From Microbacterium sp. EST19A (GTDB taxonomy: Bacteria; Actinomycetota; Actinomycetes; Actinomycetales; Microbacteriaceae), in contig NZ_JAHXYZ010000003.1 of the NCBI RefSeq assembly GCF_019969685.1, forward strand, positions 124,001-188,000: DNA of 64,000 nucleotides, in the 5' to 3' direction. The stretch's first letter is position 1; every line of letters begins with the position of its first letter. A program made the translations under genes and the position numbers. This document shows, in pieces, positions 1 to 13,250 of the stretch. The notes beneath the pieces were generated by a model. That model was not told the origin of the DNA. It did no database searches and saw only the letters and a list, made by a program, of their open reading frames with translations.

Positions 1-1
1 C

Positions 2-664
2 TTCACCGGCCTCCTGCTGGCCGACGAGGTGAACCGCACCACTCCCAAGACCCAGTCCGCGATGCTCGAGGCGATGGCGGAGGGACAGGTCACCGTCGAA
101 GGCAACAGATTCCCGCTGCCGCGTCCGTTCCACGTCATCGCGACGTCGAACCCGATCGAGTACGAGGGCACCTATGCGCTTCCGGAGGCTCAGCTCGACC
201 GCTTCATGGTGCGACTCGCCGTCGGGTATCCCGCCGCGGAGGACGAGGCGCGCATCATCCTCGAGCGGGTGAGAAGGCAGACGCCCGACGTGTCGGTGGA
301 ACCCGTCGTCGACGGCGACGGCCTCCTCGCCATCCAGGCGGCCGTGGAACGGATCCATGTGGACGCCGACGTCGCCCGCTACTGCGTCGAGCTGACGAGG
401 TCGACACGAGAGGCGACGAACGTCGCGGTCGGCGCGTCTCCCCGGGGATCGCAGTCGCTGGTGCTGCTGGGCCGCGCCCTCGCCGCACTCGACGGCAGAG
501 CGTATGTCCGGCCCGATGACATCAAGCGGATCGCCGGACCGGTGCTCGCGCACCGCCTCACCCTCACCCCGCAGGCCTGGGCGCAGGGAGTCGACCCCGC
601 CTCGATCGTGGCCGCGGCCGTCGCCCAGACGCCGGTGCCGCCGACCGTGGCCGCGACGCGGTGA
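2..664 (+). CDS. MoxR-family AAA+ ATPase (5' end outside window)
   Basis: C-terminal part of a MoxR AAA+ ATPase, a chaperone-like ATPase usually paired with DUF58/VWA proteins for maturation or assembly of other complexes. The reading frame is open from base 2 and begins at the Walker B strand (LLLADEVNR). It continues through sensor 1 (TSNPIEYEG) and the LPEAQLDRF stretch with the arginine-finger region, and has sensor 2 in GASPRGSQ near bases 430-455. Walker A lies upstream of the window. The stop overlaps the GTG of the DUF58 gene (GTGA), so the two are translationally coupled. Family assignment is firm; the client is unknown. Confidence 0.93.
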   Translation, partial: FTGLLLADEVNRTTPKTQSAMLEAMAEGQVTVEGNRFPLPRPFHVIATSNPIEYEGTYALPEAQLDRFMVRLAVGYPAAEDEARIILERVRRQTPDVSVEPVVDGDGLLAIQAAVERIHVDADVARYCVELTRSTREATNVAVGASPRGSQSLVLLGRALAALDGRAYVRPDDIKRIAGPVLAHRLTLTPQAWAQGVDPASIVAAAVAQTPVPPTVAATR

Positions 665-1974
665 GCGATGTCGTCCGCACGTCCACGCGCACAGGTCTGA
701 CCTGGCGGCGGACTCCGGTGATCGCGACGGGACTCGCCGGGGCGGCGCTGCTGGCCGCGGTGGGGTTGGCCTTCTCCCGTCCCGACGTCATCGCGATCGG
801 TCTGCCGCTGGCGCTGACGACGACGTGGATGCTTCTCGGACGCCCGCGGGACGCGGACATGATCGTCGAGCTGCGGGCGAGATCCGACGTCGGGGCCGAG
901 AGCCCCGCCGTGCTGGCCGACGTCGACGTCCGCGGCGTGGCCGACTGGGTGCAGGTCGCGATCGATCAGGACGAGCGCCGAACGGGCACCGCCGACGTTC
1001 GTCCCGGTGCGTCCGTGATCACGGCGAGGACGCTGCTCCAGCATTCGGGTCCCGAGGAGCTGCTCGCGGTGATCGCCCGAGGCGTCGCGTTCGACGGAGC
1101 GTGGACTTCGGATATCGGGCCGCGCAGCACCGTCGTCTGGAATGCGGCCCCGCGCGCCCGACGACTCGAGCGTCTTCCGGTCGCGCCGCGACTCACCGGT
1201 CTCACCGGCGCGCACGCCGGGTCGCGTCCCGGTCAGGGCGGGGACTTCCGCGACATCCATCCGTTCGCCCCGGGGGACGAGCTGCGCCGGGTCGACTGGC
1301 GGGCCACGGCCCGATCGGCACGTCAGCCCGGTGACCTGCTGGTGCGTCGCACCGACAACCTCAGCGACTCCGCCGTCGTGATCGCCGTGGACACGTCGGA
1401 GGACCTGGGCGCGGTCGTCGCCAGCTGGGGAGCCGACGATCCCGATCGGTCGGGGATCACCTCGCTGGACCTCGCCCGTGAGGCCGCCCTCTCGATCGCC
1501 ACCGCGGCCGTCGAGAGCGGCGATCCGGTCGCCTATCACGCGCTGGCACCGGACGGCAGGAGTGTCGCCTCCGGTGGTGGTGCGCGGCATCTCGCCCGGC
1601 TGCGCGGCGTCATCGCGGCGACGGGGCCGGGAGGGAGTGACTCCCGTTATCGCCGCACGCCCGCCGTGCCGTCCGGATCGATCGTGTTCGTGCTGTCCAC
1701 GTTCTTCGACGGCGCGGCCGCCGACCTCGCGACGCGCTGGCGTGCGGCGGGGCACGCGGTGGTCGCCGTGGACGTGCTTCCCGAGCCGGACGCGAGCCGG
1801 CTCACCCGAGAGCAGCAGGTGGCGCTGCGCATGCTGCTGGCCGAGCGCTCCGACATCCTCGTCGAGCTGCGTCGCGCCGGACTGGAAGTCATCTCCTGGG
1901 CGGACGGCGACGTCGACGCGGCGATGCTCCTCGCGGTACGGCGCCAGCAGCGCGCGCGGCCGGTGCGGCGATGA
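661..1974 (+). CDS. DUF58 family protein
   Basis: 437 residues. Two hydrophobic segments in residues 18-60 suggest a membrane-anchored N-terminus. The DUF58 hallmark lies around residues 193-216 (DIHPFAPGDELRRVDW followed by ATAR). The region after it (VVIAVDTSEDL) resembles the start of a VWA-like fold. The GTG start overlaps the moxR stop and the stop overlaps the next ATG, so this is the middle gene of a tight three-gene operon. MoxR-DUF58 pairs are a widespread module, often next to a transglutaminase-like gene; none follows here. Biochemical role unknown. Confidence 0.92.
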   Translation: MSDVVRTSTRTGLTWRRTPVIATGLAGAALLAAVGLAFSRPDVIAIGLPLALTTTWMLLGRPRDADMIVELRARSDVGAESPAVLADVDVRGVADWVQVAIDQDERRTGTADVRPGASVITARTLLQHSGPEELLAVIARGVAFDGAWTSDIGPRSTVVWNAAPRARRLERLPVAPRLTGLTGAHAGSRPGQGGDFRDIHPFAPGDELRRVDWRATARSARQPGDLLVRRTDNLSDSAVVIAVDTSEDLGAVVASWGADDPDRSGITSLDLAREAALSIATAAVESGDPVAYHALAPDGRSVASGGGARHLARLRGVIAATGPGGSDSRYRRTPAVPSGSIVFVLSTFFDGAAADLATRWRAAGHAVVAVDVLPEPDASRLTREQQVALRMLLAERSDILVELRRAGLEVISWADGDVDAAMLLAVRRQQRARPVRR

Positions 1975-2567
1975 CCCGCCGCATCCGGTCCTTCCGCGTC
2001 CGCTGGGCGGTGCGCGGGATCGTCCTGCGGATCCTGCTCGTGGCCGTCGTCGCCTACGGGGCGGTCGTCCTCGTGCCGTTCGCGCTCTGGCAGGGCGTGG
2101 CGGTGATCGCCGCACTCATCTCGACGGTGATCCCCCGATCGATGACGGCGTGGCTGGCCGCGGCATGCCTCGTGTTCGGCGTGATCCTGGTGCCGCCGTC
2201 GCCGGATCGCACGGCGCTCGCGGTCCTGCTCGTCCCCGCGGTCCATCTCCTCGGCTCGCTCGCCCTCACGATCCCGTCGGCCTCGCGCGTCTCGTTGCCG
2301 GCGCTGCTGCCGAGCGCCTGGCGGTTCGTCGTCGTGCAGCTGCTGGCTCAGACGGCGGTCTTCGTGGCGGGACTGCTCGCCCCGGCGCCGGTCGACCGCG
2401 GCATCGCCTGGCTCGCGCCGGCCACGGCCGCGGTGCTCCTCGTGGCGCTGACCTTCGCGCTGCAGGCGGCGAGGAGGGCGGATGCCGTGCCCGTCGCGGC
2501 CTTGGAGAACGGTGTGAGATCCGCGCCTGAGAGCCTGCGCGGAGCCGATGTCCGTGGCCCCTCGTAG
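1971..2567 (+). CDS. multi-pass membrane protein of the moxR-DUF58 operon
   Basis: 198 residues, unrecognised. After a basic N-terminus (RRIRSFRVR) there are about five to six hydrophobic segments from residue 18 to 165, then a short polar C-terminal tail. ATGA overlap with the DUF58 gene argues for co-translation. In related loci this slot is often held by an integral membrane partner of MoxR/DUF58; that is inference from position. The gene ends inside the -10 box proposed for uvrA. Confidence 0.8.
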   Translation: MTRRIRSFRVRWAVRGIVLRILLVAVVAYGAVVLVPFALWQGVAVIAALISTVIPRSMTAWLAAACLVFGVILVPPSPDRTALAVLLVPAVHLLGSLALTIPSASRVSLPALLPSAWRFVVVQLLAQTAVFVAGLLAPAPVDRGIAWLAPATAAVLLVALTFALQAARRADAVPVAALENGVRSAPESLRGADVRGPS

Positions 2568-2576
2568 ACTTGTCCG

Positions 2577-2579
<3 letters not shown>
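2565..2579 (+). promoter_or_regulatory. uvrA promoter, predicted leaderless start
   Basis: TAGACT at 2565-2570 is followed by exactly six bases and the GTG start at 2577. A transcript starting seven bases past the -10 would begin on the initiation codon. There is no Shine-Dalgarno sequence just upstream. No convincing -35 is visible. The box overlaps the stop codon of the preceding gene. SOS control of uvrA is common, but I found no clear LexA box here. Confidence 0.6.
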
Positions 2580-5464
<2,885 letters not shown>

Positions 5465-5465
<1 letters not shown>

Positions 5466-7369
5466 TGGCCGACGTCCTGCCGTACAAGCCGCGGACGGGG
5501 GAGATCCCCACCGACCCGGGCGTGTACCGGTTCCGTGACGCCGACGGTCGTGTGCTGTACGTCGGCAAGGCGAAGAACCTGCGTCAGCGGCTGTCGAACT
5601 ACTTCGCTCCGTTGCGCACGCTGCACGAGCGCACGCGGCGCATGGTCACGACGGCGGCGTCGGTCGAATGGACCGTCGTGCCGACCGACGTGGACTCGCT
5701 GCAGCTCGAATACATGTGGATCAAGGAGTTCGATCCGCCCTTCAACGTGCGCTACAAGGACGACAAGTCCTATCCGTTCATGGCCGTGACCCTCGCCGAT
5801 GAGGCGCCGCGAGTGATCGTCACCCGCAACCGCAAGATCCCCGGGGCGCGCTACTTCGGCCCGTTCCCGAAGGTCTGGGCGGTGCACGAGACGATCGATC
5901 TGATGATCAAGGCGTTCCCGATCCGCACGTGCAGCGACGCCAGCTACAAGCGCGCCATGCAGACCGGGAGGCCGTGCTTCCCCGGTCAGATCGGCAAGTG
6001 CGGCGGACCGTGCTCGATGACCGTGACGATCGAGGAGCACCGTGCCATGGTCGACGATTTCGTCGCCTTCATGGCCGGGGGAGACGAGCGGTTCACGAAA
6101 GAGCTCACCACCCGGATGCTGGCGGCGTCCGCAGCCATGGACTACGAGGCGGCCGCGAAGTACCGCGACAAGCTCAGCGCGATCGAGGCCGTGCTCGGCA
6201 AGAGCGCGCTGGTGCTCCAGCCCGACGAGGATGCCGACCTGTTCGGCATCGCCGAGGACGAGCTCGCGGCGGCCGTGCAGCATTTCGTGATCCGCGGCGG
6301 CCGAGTGCGCGGTGTGCGCGCGATGACGATCGAGAAGGAGATCGACATCACGACCGGCGAACTCGTCGACCAGGTCCTGCAGCGCGCATACGGCGACGCG
6401 CAGGACGTTCCGCGACGCATCCTGGTGCCGACCCTTCCCGACGACGCCGCTGAACTCGAGGTGTGGCTGCGCGAACGTCGGGGCAAGAAGACCGAGATCG
6501 CCGTGGCGCAGCGCGGTCAGCGCGCCGATCTCATGCGCACCGCCACCCTGAACGCCCAGCAGGCGCTCATCCGGCACAAGACGCGGCGCACGAGCGATTA
6601 CGTCGCACGCACCCAGGCGCTGACCGATCTGCAGAACGCCCTCGGCATGAGCGAAGCGCCGCTGCGCATCGAGTGCTTCGACATCTCGCACCTCGGCGGC
6701 ACGAACGTGGTCGCGTCCATGGTCGTGTTCGAAGACGGGCTGCCCCGCAAGGACCAGTACCGCTCGTTCAACATCCCCGAGACGACCGACGACACCGACT
6801 CCATGTACCAGGTGCTGCGCCGGCGGCTGGCCTACCTCGACCGTCCGGAAGAGCCGGAGACCATCGATCCGACGACCGACGACGTCGTGGGCGAAGACGT
6901 GGGAGAGGCGACGGTGCGACGGAAGCCGCGGTTCGCGTACCCGCCGCAGCTGCTGCTCGTCGACGGCGGTCAGCCGCAGGTCGAGGCTGCGGCCCGCGCC
7001 CTCCGCGACGCCGGACACACCGAGATCGCCGTGTGCGGCATCGCCAAGCGGCTGGAGGAGGTGTGGCTCCCCGGCGACGACTTCCCGGTGATCCTGCCGC
7101 GCACCAGCGAAGCGCTCTACCTGCTGCAGCGCCTGCGCGATGAGGCGCACCGGTTCGCGATCACCCACCAGCGCAAGAAGCGCCGCGGTGACATCACCAC
7201 GGTGCTCGCCGAGGTCCCCGGACTCGGCGCCTCGCGCATCAAGGTGCTGCTCAAGCACTTCGGCTCCGTCACCGCCCTGCGCGCCGCGCAACCCGACGAG
7301 ATCCTCGAGGTCCAGGGAATCGGGCCGGTGCTCGCGCAGAATATCCACACGCACCTCTCCACTCGCTAG
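5465..7369 (+). CDS. uvrC: excinuclease ABC subunit C
   Basis: 634 residues. UvrC makes both incisions around a lesion presented by UvrAB. The GIY-YIG nuclease domain is at residues 15-60 (GVYRF, then LYVGKAKNLRQRL). The UvrB-interacting UVR motif is around 215-245 (MDYEAAAKYRD). The RNase H-like second nuclease includes ECFDISHLGG and LLVDGGQPQVEAA. A helix-hairpin-helix pair closes the protein from about 580 (VPGLGASRIKVLL, VQGIGPVLAQNI). ATG overlaps the uvrA stop. The uvrC stop codon lies within the -10 box of rapZ. Confidence 0.98.
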
Positions 7370-7372
7370 GCT
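7367..7372 (+). promoter_or_regulatory. -10 box upstream of rapZ
   Basis: TAGGCT overlapping the uvrC stop codon, about 31 bases before the rapZ ATG. It matches the TAnnnT type seen before many genes in this window. It leaves a short leader containing a purine-rich stretch (gggagcgcggag) next to the start. No clear -35. Confidence 0.45.
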
Positions 7373-7403
7373 GGAAGGCACGGGGGAGAGGGAGCGCGGA
7401 GCA

Positions 7404-8273
7404 ATGACTGGGGACAAGGGCGAGTTTCTCATCGTCACGGGGATGTCGGGCGCCGGCCGCACGACGGTGGCGAACGCCCTCGAAGATCTCGGCTGGTACG
7501 TGGTCGACAACCTGCCTCCGCAGATCCTGCGACCGCTCCTCGATCTCACCGACATGGGCGGCAATGCGCTGCCGAAGGTCGCGGCCGTGGTCGACGTCCG
7601 TGGACGCAATCTCTTCGACGACTTCCCCGGAGTGGCCCGTGCCCTCCGTTCGCGTGGATCCGTGCGCGTGCTCTTCCTCGACGCGTCCGACGACGTGCTC
7701 GTGCGGCGGTTCGAGTCCGTGCGGCGACCGCATCCGCTGCAGGGCGACGGCACGCTGCTCGACGGCATCCGCATCGAGCGCACCAGACTCGCGCCGATCC
7801 GCGAAGCCGCCGACCTGGTGATCGACACATCGACGCTGAACATCCACCAGCTGGCGACGCAGGTGTCCGACATCTTCTCCGAAGAGGGCGAGGCTCGGCA
7901 CCGCGTGACGCTGCTCAGCTTCGGCTTCAAGTACGGTCTGCCCACCGACGTCGACATCGTCGCCGACATGCGGTTCCTGCCGAATCCGTTCTGGAACGAA
8001 GAGCTGCGCGGCCTCACGGGTCAAGACGAGACGGTACGCGAGTACGTCCTCTCCCGCGAGGGTGCGGCGGAGTTCCTCGAGTCCTACTCCGCAGCGCTGG
8101 TTCCCGTCCTGGAGGGGTATCAACGCGAGAACAAGAGCCACTCCACCATCGCGATCGGCTGCACGGGCGGCAAGCACCGCTCGGTCGCGATGTCGGAGGA
8201 GCTCGCGCGGAGGCTCGCGGCCATTCCCGGCGTGGCCGTGAATGTGCGTCATCGAGACCTCGGCAGAGAGTAG
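7404..8273 (+). CDS. rapZ: RNase adapter / nucleotide-binding protein RapZ
   Basis: 289 residues, the usual length. P-loop GMSGAGRTT at residues 12-20, then LGWYVVDNLPP. The C-terminal domain carries GCTGGKHRSV near 251, the phosphosugar-binding region of the family. In E. coli RapZ directs the small RNA GlmZ to RNase E and senses glucosamine-6-phosphate; whether this applies in actinobacteria is open. The ATG at 7404 is chosen because the protein begins just before the P-loop and a purine-rich site precedes it; the frame is open further upstream but that part is uvrC in another frame. The neighbour yvcK, usually next, is absent. Confidence 0.96.
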   Translation: MTGDKGEFLIVTGMSGAGRTTVANALEDLGWYVVDNLPPQILRPLLDLTDMGGNALPKVAAVVDVRGRNLFDDFPGVARALRSRGSVRVLFLDASDDVLVRRFESVRRPHPLQGDGTLLDGIRIERTRLAPIREAADLVIDTSTLNIHQLATQVSDIFSEEGEARHRVTLLSFGFKYGLPTDVDIVADMRFLPNPFWNEELRGLTGQDETVREYVLSREGAAEFLESYSAALVPVLEGYQRENKSHSTIAIGCTGGKHRSVAMSEELARRLAAIPGVAVNVRHRDLGRE

Positions 8274-8290
8274 CGGGTCGCCCGGCCGAG

Positions 8291-8296
8291 TAGGCT
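8291..8296 (+). promoter_or_regulatory. -10 box upstream of whiA
   Basis: TAGGCT, about 45 bases before the whiA GTG. The leader ends in a good Shine-Dalgarno (AAGGAG). Suggests whiA has its own promoter in the 67-base rapZ-whiA gap. Confidence 0.45.
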
Positions 8297-8340
8297 GGAC
8301 GTTTGCGTCGCGATCCGGCGCGTGAACGTGAAGGAGTGTC

Positions 8341-9318
8341 GTGGCACTAACCACCGACGTCAAGGCTGAGCTGGTCAGCATCCGCAACGCACCCCCGACG
8401 GTGCGCGTCTCGGAGGTGACCGCGATCCTCCGGTTCGCCGGTGGCCTGCATTCGATCGCCGGCCGGGTGGCTGTGGAAGCCGAAGTGGATGCCGAGACCC
8501 TCGCTCGCCGCGTCGCCCGAGACCTCGCGGAGATCTACGGGGTGCGCCCCGAGATCGCCCAGGTGCAGTCGAGCACCGCGAACGACGGCGCACGGTGGGC
8601 CGTCCGCGTGATCTCGCAGGGGGAGACCCTCGCTCGCCAGACCGGGCTCCTCGACCAGCGCCGGCGTCCTGTTCGCGGACTGCCGAACCGCTTGACGACC
8701 GGATCCCGCGCCGAGGTGGCCGGGCTCTGGCGTGGCGCCTTCCTCGCCGCCGGAACCCTCAGCGAGCCCGGACGATCCGCGATGCTCGAGGTCGTGTGCC
8801 CCTCGTCCGAGGCGGCGATGGCCCTCGTCGGCGCCGCACACCGTCTCGGCGTCGCCGCGAAGGCCCGCGAAGTGCGCGGCATGCCTCGCGTCGTCGTCCG
8901 CGAGGGCGAGGCGATCCGCACGATCCTCAACGAGATGGGCGCGAAGAAGACCGCCGTCACGTGGGAGGAGCTCCGTCAGCGACGTGAGGTGCGCGCCGGG
9001 GTCAACCGCCTGGTCAACTTCGACGACGCGAACCTGCGGCGTTCCGCGCAGGCGGCCGTCGCCGCGTGCGCGCGCGTCGAGCGGGCCCTCGAGATCCTCG
9101 CGGACGAGGTCCCCGATCACCTGCGCGTCGCCGGCGAACTCCGTCTCGCGCACCGCGACGCGAGCCTCGACGAGCTCGGGCACCACGCCGATCCGCCGCT
9201 GACGAAGGATGCCGTCGCCGGTCGTATCCGCCGCCTGCTGGCGATGGCCGACAAGCGCGCGCAGCAGGAGGGCATCCCCGGCACCGAGGCGGCTGTGCCG
9301 GTCGGACTCGACGTCTGA
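8341..9318 (+). CDS. whiA: sporulation/cell-division regulator WhiA
   Basis: 325 residues. WhiA combines a LAGLIDADG homing-endonuclease-like N-terminal fold with a C-terminal helix-turn-helix. In Streptomyces it works with WhiB to switch on sporulation septation; in non-sporulating actinobacteria it is conserved and linked to division. Visible family features are the N-terminal TTDVKAELV, the RMPRVVVREG-type strand (GMPRVVVREG) and the conserved NRLVNFDDANLRRS stretch ahead of the HTH. GTG start with AAGGAG seven bases upstream. It follows rapZ as in most actinobacteria, but without yvcK between them. Confidence 0.96.
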   Translation: MALTTDVKAELVSIRNAPPTVRVSEVTAILRFAGGLHSIAGRVAVEAEVDAETLARRVARDLAEIYGVRPEIAQVQSSTANDGARWAVRVISQGETLARQTGLLDQRRRPVRGLPNRLTTGSRAEVAGLWRGAFLAAGTLSEPGRSAMLEVVCPSSEAAMALVGAAHRLGVAAKAREVRGMPRVVVREGEAIRTILNEMGAKKTAVTWEELRQRREVRAGVNRLVNFDDANLRRSAQAAVAACARVERALEILADEVPDHLRVAGELRLAHRDASLDELGHHADPPLTKDAVAGRIRRLLAMADKRAQQEGIPGTEAAVPVGLDV

Positions 9319-9328
9319 CCCTGACTTT

Positions 9329-9369
9329 CGAAAGACCCGTCGCCGGTGCTCCCGGAGGCGGGTCTTTCG
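9329..9369 (+). terminator. rho-independent-type terminator after whiA
   Basis: Inverted repeat CGAAAGACCCG (9329-9339) and CGGGTCTTTCG (9359-9369), followed by a T-poor tail. It lies 10 bases after the whiA stop and ends before the sodA promoter. Confidence 0.75.
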
Positions 9370-9412
9370 TCATATGGCGGAAGGTTCTGGTCCGGGCTCG
9401 CGTTGTCGTCAG

Positions 9413-9418
9413 TAGGAT
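9413..9418 (+). promoter_or_regulatory. -10 box upstream of sodA
   Basis: TAGGAT about 90 bases before the sodA ATG, just after the whiA terminator. It would give a leader of roughly 78 bases. No clear -35 and no recognised metal-regulator operator. Confidence 0.4.
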
Positions 9419-9502
9419 GAGTTACGTCCGCTCTACGCCGCACATCGGTGGCGCGGAGGATCGGCAAGCGCCGCGGCGCGGCGCGGATTGGATGAAAGCG
9501 AT

Positions 9503-10129
9503 ATGGCGATTTACACGCTCCCCGACCTTCCCTACGACTTCGCAGCCCTGGAGCCGCACATCAGTGGCAAGATCATGGAACTCCACCATGACAAGCACCA
9601 CGCGACCTACGTCGCCGGCGCGAACACGGCGCTCGAGCAGCTGGCCGAGGCACGCGAGAGCGGCAACCTCGCCAACGTCAACAAGCTCGAGAAGGACCTC
9701 GCCTTCAACCTCGGCGGTCACGTCAACCACTCGATCTTCTGGACCAACCTCTCGCCCAACGGCGGCGGGCAGCCCGAGGGCGAGCTGAAGGCCGCGATCG
9801 ATGAGTACTTCGGCTCGTTCGACAAGTTCCAGGCGCACTTCACCGCTGCCGCCACCGGCATCCAGGGCTCCGGCTGGGCCGTCCTCAGCTGGGACTCGAT
9901 CGGCTCGCGCCTGATCATCCAGCAGCTGTTCGACCAGCAGTCGAACACGGCGCAGGGCACGATCCCGCTGTTCCAGCTCGACATGTGGGAGCACGCCTTC
10001 TACCTCGACTACCTCAACGTCAAGGCCGACTATGTCAAGGCGGCGTGGAACATCGCCAACTGGGAGAACGTCGCCCAGCGCCTCGAGGTCGCCCGCAAGC
10101 AGACGAACGGCCTGCTGGTACTGTCGTAA
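9503..10129 (+). CDS. sodA: superoxide dismutase (Mn/Fe type)
   Basis: 208 residues, typical for the Mn/Fe SOD family, which converts superoxide to peroxide and oxygen. Metal ligands are recognisable: His28 in ELHHDKHH, the His of GGHVNHSIFW, and Asp and His in DMWEHAFYLDY near residue 160. The ATG at 9503 is chosen over an upstream TTG five codons earlier because mature family members begin with this IYTLPDLPYD stretch and GATGAAAG precedes it. Metal choice cannot be settled by eye. It stands alone between two hairpins, inserted between whiA and gap. Confidence 0.96.
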   Translation: MAIYTLPDLPYDFAALEPHISGKIMELHHDKHHATYVAGANTALEQLAEARESGNLANVNKLEKDLAFNLGGHVNHSIFWTNLSPNGGGQPEGELKAAIDEYFGSFDKFQAHFTAAATGIQGSGWAVLSWDSIGSRLIIQQLFDQQSNTAQGTIPLFQLDMWEHAFYLDYLNVKADYVKAAWNIANWENVAQRLEVARKQTNGLLVLS

Positions 10130-10140
10130 TCAAGACGGGT

Positions 10141-10169
10141 GTCCCGACGGACATCTCGCCCGTCGGGAC
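10141..10169 (+). terminator. terminator hairpin after sodA
   Basis: Ten-base arms GTCCCGACGG (10141-10150) and CCGTCGGGAC (10160-10169), 11 bases after the sodA stop. No long T tract follows. Confidence 0.7.
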
Positions 10170-10232
10170 GCCGTTGTCCATGCTTCTCTAGTTGAAACCG
10201 CGCGTATGCGCACGAGAAATCAGGAGACCTTA

Positions 10233-11243
<1,011 letters not shown>

Positions 11244-11253
11244 GCTCTGACAC

Positions 11254-12468
11254 ATGACTCTGCGCACCCTGGACTCACTGGGTTCGCTCGAGGGCAAGCG
11301 CGTCATCGTCCGTTGTGATCTCAACGTCCCCCTCCGGGACGGGGTCATAACGGACGATGGCCGTGTTCGCGCCTCGCTGCCGACTCTCAACGCACTGATC
11401 AACGCGGGTGCCCGCGTCGTCGTGTGCTCCCACCTCGGTCGCCCCGACGGCGCGCCCGACCCCCAGTACAGCCTCGAGCCGGTCGCTCAGCGGCTCTCCG
11501 AACTGCTCGGCGCGCCGGTCGCGTTCGCTCGCGACACCGTCGGCGAATCCGCGCAGGATGCCGTGGCTTCTCTCGAAGACGGCGGCGTCGTCGTCATCGA
11601 GAACCTCCGGTTCAACGCGGGGGAGACCGCGAAGGACGACGCCACGCGCGCCGCCTTCGCCGCAGAGCTCGCGACGCTCGGTGACGTGCTCGTGTCGGAC
11701 GGCTTCGGTGTCGTGCACCGCAAGCAGGCCAGCGTGTACGAGCTCGCCGAACTGCTCCCGTCTGCGGCCGGCCTCCTGATCGAGACCGAACTCGACGTGC
11801 TCGACCGGCTGACCGAGAAGCCCGAGCGCCCGTACGCGGTGGTGCTCGGCGGTTCCAAGGTCAGCGACAAGCTCGGTGTCATCTCGCACCTGCTGCCGCG
11901 TGTCGACCGCATCCTGGTCGGCGGCGGCATGCTGTTCACGTTCCTCAAGGCGCAGGGTCACGACGTGGCCTCCAGCCTTCTGGAAGAGGACCAGCTCGAG
12001 ACGGTCCGCGGTTACATCGCGGAGGCTGCGGAGCGGGGCGTGGAGTTCGTGCTCCCGACCGACGTCGTGGTCGCTGCATCGTTCAGCGCGGATGCCGCGC
12101 ACGAGACCGTCTCCGCAGACGCGATCGAGTCGACGGCATTCGGCGCTTCCGGGATCGGTCTCGACATCGGTCCGGAGACGGCCGCACGCTTCGCCGAGGT
12201 CATCCGCGGGTCGAAGACCGTGTTCTGGAACGGCCCGATGGGCGTGTTCGAGTTCCCGGCGTTCGCGGCCGGAACCAAGACCGTCGCGCAGGCGCTCACC
12301 GAGGTCGACGGCCTCAGCGTCGTCGGCGGCGGCGACTCGGCAGCAGCGGTGCGTCAGCTCGGCTTCACCGACGACCAGTTCGGTCATATCTCGACCGGTG
12401 GCGGCGCAAGCCTCGAGTTCCTCGAGGGCAAGAAACTACCCGGCCTGGAGGTGCTCGGATGGGCATGA
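11254..12468 (+). CDS. pgk: phosphoglycerate kinase
   Basis: 404 residues. Transfers the acyl phosphate of 1,3-bisphosphoglycerate to ADP. The N-terminal signature RVIVRCDLNVPL, the substrate arginine region HLGRP, the hinge and nucleotide-binding GGSKVSDKLGV and the C-terminal GGGDSAAAV are all present. It starts 10 bases after the gap stop and ends inside the tpiA start region, giving one glycolytic operon. Confidence 0.98.
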   Translation: MTLRTLDSLGSLEGKRVIVRCDLNVPLRDGVITDDGRVRASLPTLNALINAGARVVVCSHLGRPDGAPDPQYSLEPVAQRLSELLGAPVAFARDTVGESAQDAVASLEDGGVVVIENLRFNAGETAKDDATRAAFAAELATLGDVLVSDGFGVVHRKQASVYELAELLPSAAGLLIETELDVLDRLTEKPERPYAVVLGGSKVSDKLGVISHLLPRVDRILVGGGMLFTFLKAQGHDVASSLLEEDQLETVRGYIAEAAERGVEFVLPTDVVVAASFSADAAHETVSADAIESTAFGASGIGLDIGPETAARFAEVIRGSKTVFWNGPMGVFEFPAFAAGTKTVAQALTEVDGLSVVGGGDSAAAVRQLGFTDDQFGHISTGGGASLEFLEGKKLPGLEVLGWA

Positions 12469-13250
12469 CGACCCGTACCCCGCTGATCGCGGGCAACTGG
12501 AAGATGAACCTGGACCACCTGCAGGCGGTGGCGTTCGTGCAGAAGCTGCACTGGACGCTCAAGGACGCGAAGCACGAGGACGGTTCCGTCGAGGTGGCGG
12601 TCTTCCCGCCGTTCACCGACATCCGCAGCGTGCAGACGCTCATCGACGCCGACAAGATCCCGTTCGCCCTCGGCGCGCAGGACATCTCCGCGCACGATTC
12701 GGGTGCGTACACCGGTGAGGTCTCCGGTGTGTTCCTGGCGAAGCTCGACGCGAAGTACGTCATCATCGGCCACTCCGAGCGTCGTGAGTACCACGCCGAG
12801 TCCGATGAGGTCGTCGCCGCCAAGGTGCAGGCTTCGCTGAAGCACGGCCTCGTTCCCGTGATCTGCGTCGGCGAGACGGCGGAAGACCTGGAGAAGTTCG
12901 GCGCCAGCGCTGTTCCGGCCGGTCAGCTCGAGGCGGCGCTCCAGGGCGTCTCCCCGAAGGCCGACATCGTCGTCGCGTACGAGCCCGTCTGGGCCATCGG
13001 CTCCGGCCAGGCCGCGACGCCGCAGCAGGCGCAGGACGTCTGTGCCGCTCTGCGCACCGTGATCGCGAACGTCCTCGGTGACGACGCGGCCGCGCGCACC
13101 CGCATCCTCTACGGAGGTTCGGTGAAGTCGGCGAACATCGCCAGCTTCATGCGCGAGCCCGATGTGGACGGCGCTCTGGTCGGCGGCGCGAGCCTCGTCG
13201 TCGACGAGTTCGCTGCGATCATCCGCTTCGAGAAGCACGTCGGCGTGTGA
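12459..13250 (+). CDS. tpiA: triose-phosphate isomerase
   Basis: 263 residues. Interconverts dihydroxyacetone phosphate and glyceraldehyde-3-phosphate. AGNWKMN at the N-terminus carries the catalytic lysine, IIGHSERR the catalytic histidine, YEPVWAIGSG the catalytic glutamate, and GGSVKSAN the phosphate loop. The start at 12459 overlaps pgk by 10 bases and has GGAGG seven bases upstream; an ATG two codons later (12465, ATGA overlap) is the alternative and changes little. Confidence 0.98.
   Translation: MGMTTRTPLIAGNWKMNLDHLQAVAFVQKLHWTLKDAKHEDGSVEVAVFPPFTDIRSVQTLIDADKIPFALGAQDISAHDSGAYTGEVSGVFLAKLDAKYVIIGHSERREYHAESDEVVAAKVQASLKHGLVPVICVGETAEDLEKFGASAVPAGQLEAALQGVSPKADIVVAYEPVWAIGSGQAATPQQAQDVCAALRTVIANVLGDDAAARTRILYGGSVKSANIASFMREPDVDGALVGGASLVVDEFAAIIRFEKHVGV

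Noticed and set aside
10192..10220. gap promoter TTGAAA with AGAAAT
   Set aside because: Spacing of 17 is right but the -10 is poor and lies almost on the Shine-Dalgarno, so I did not annotate it.
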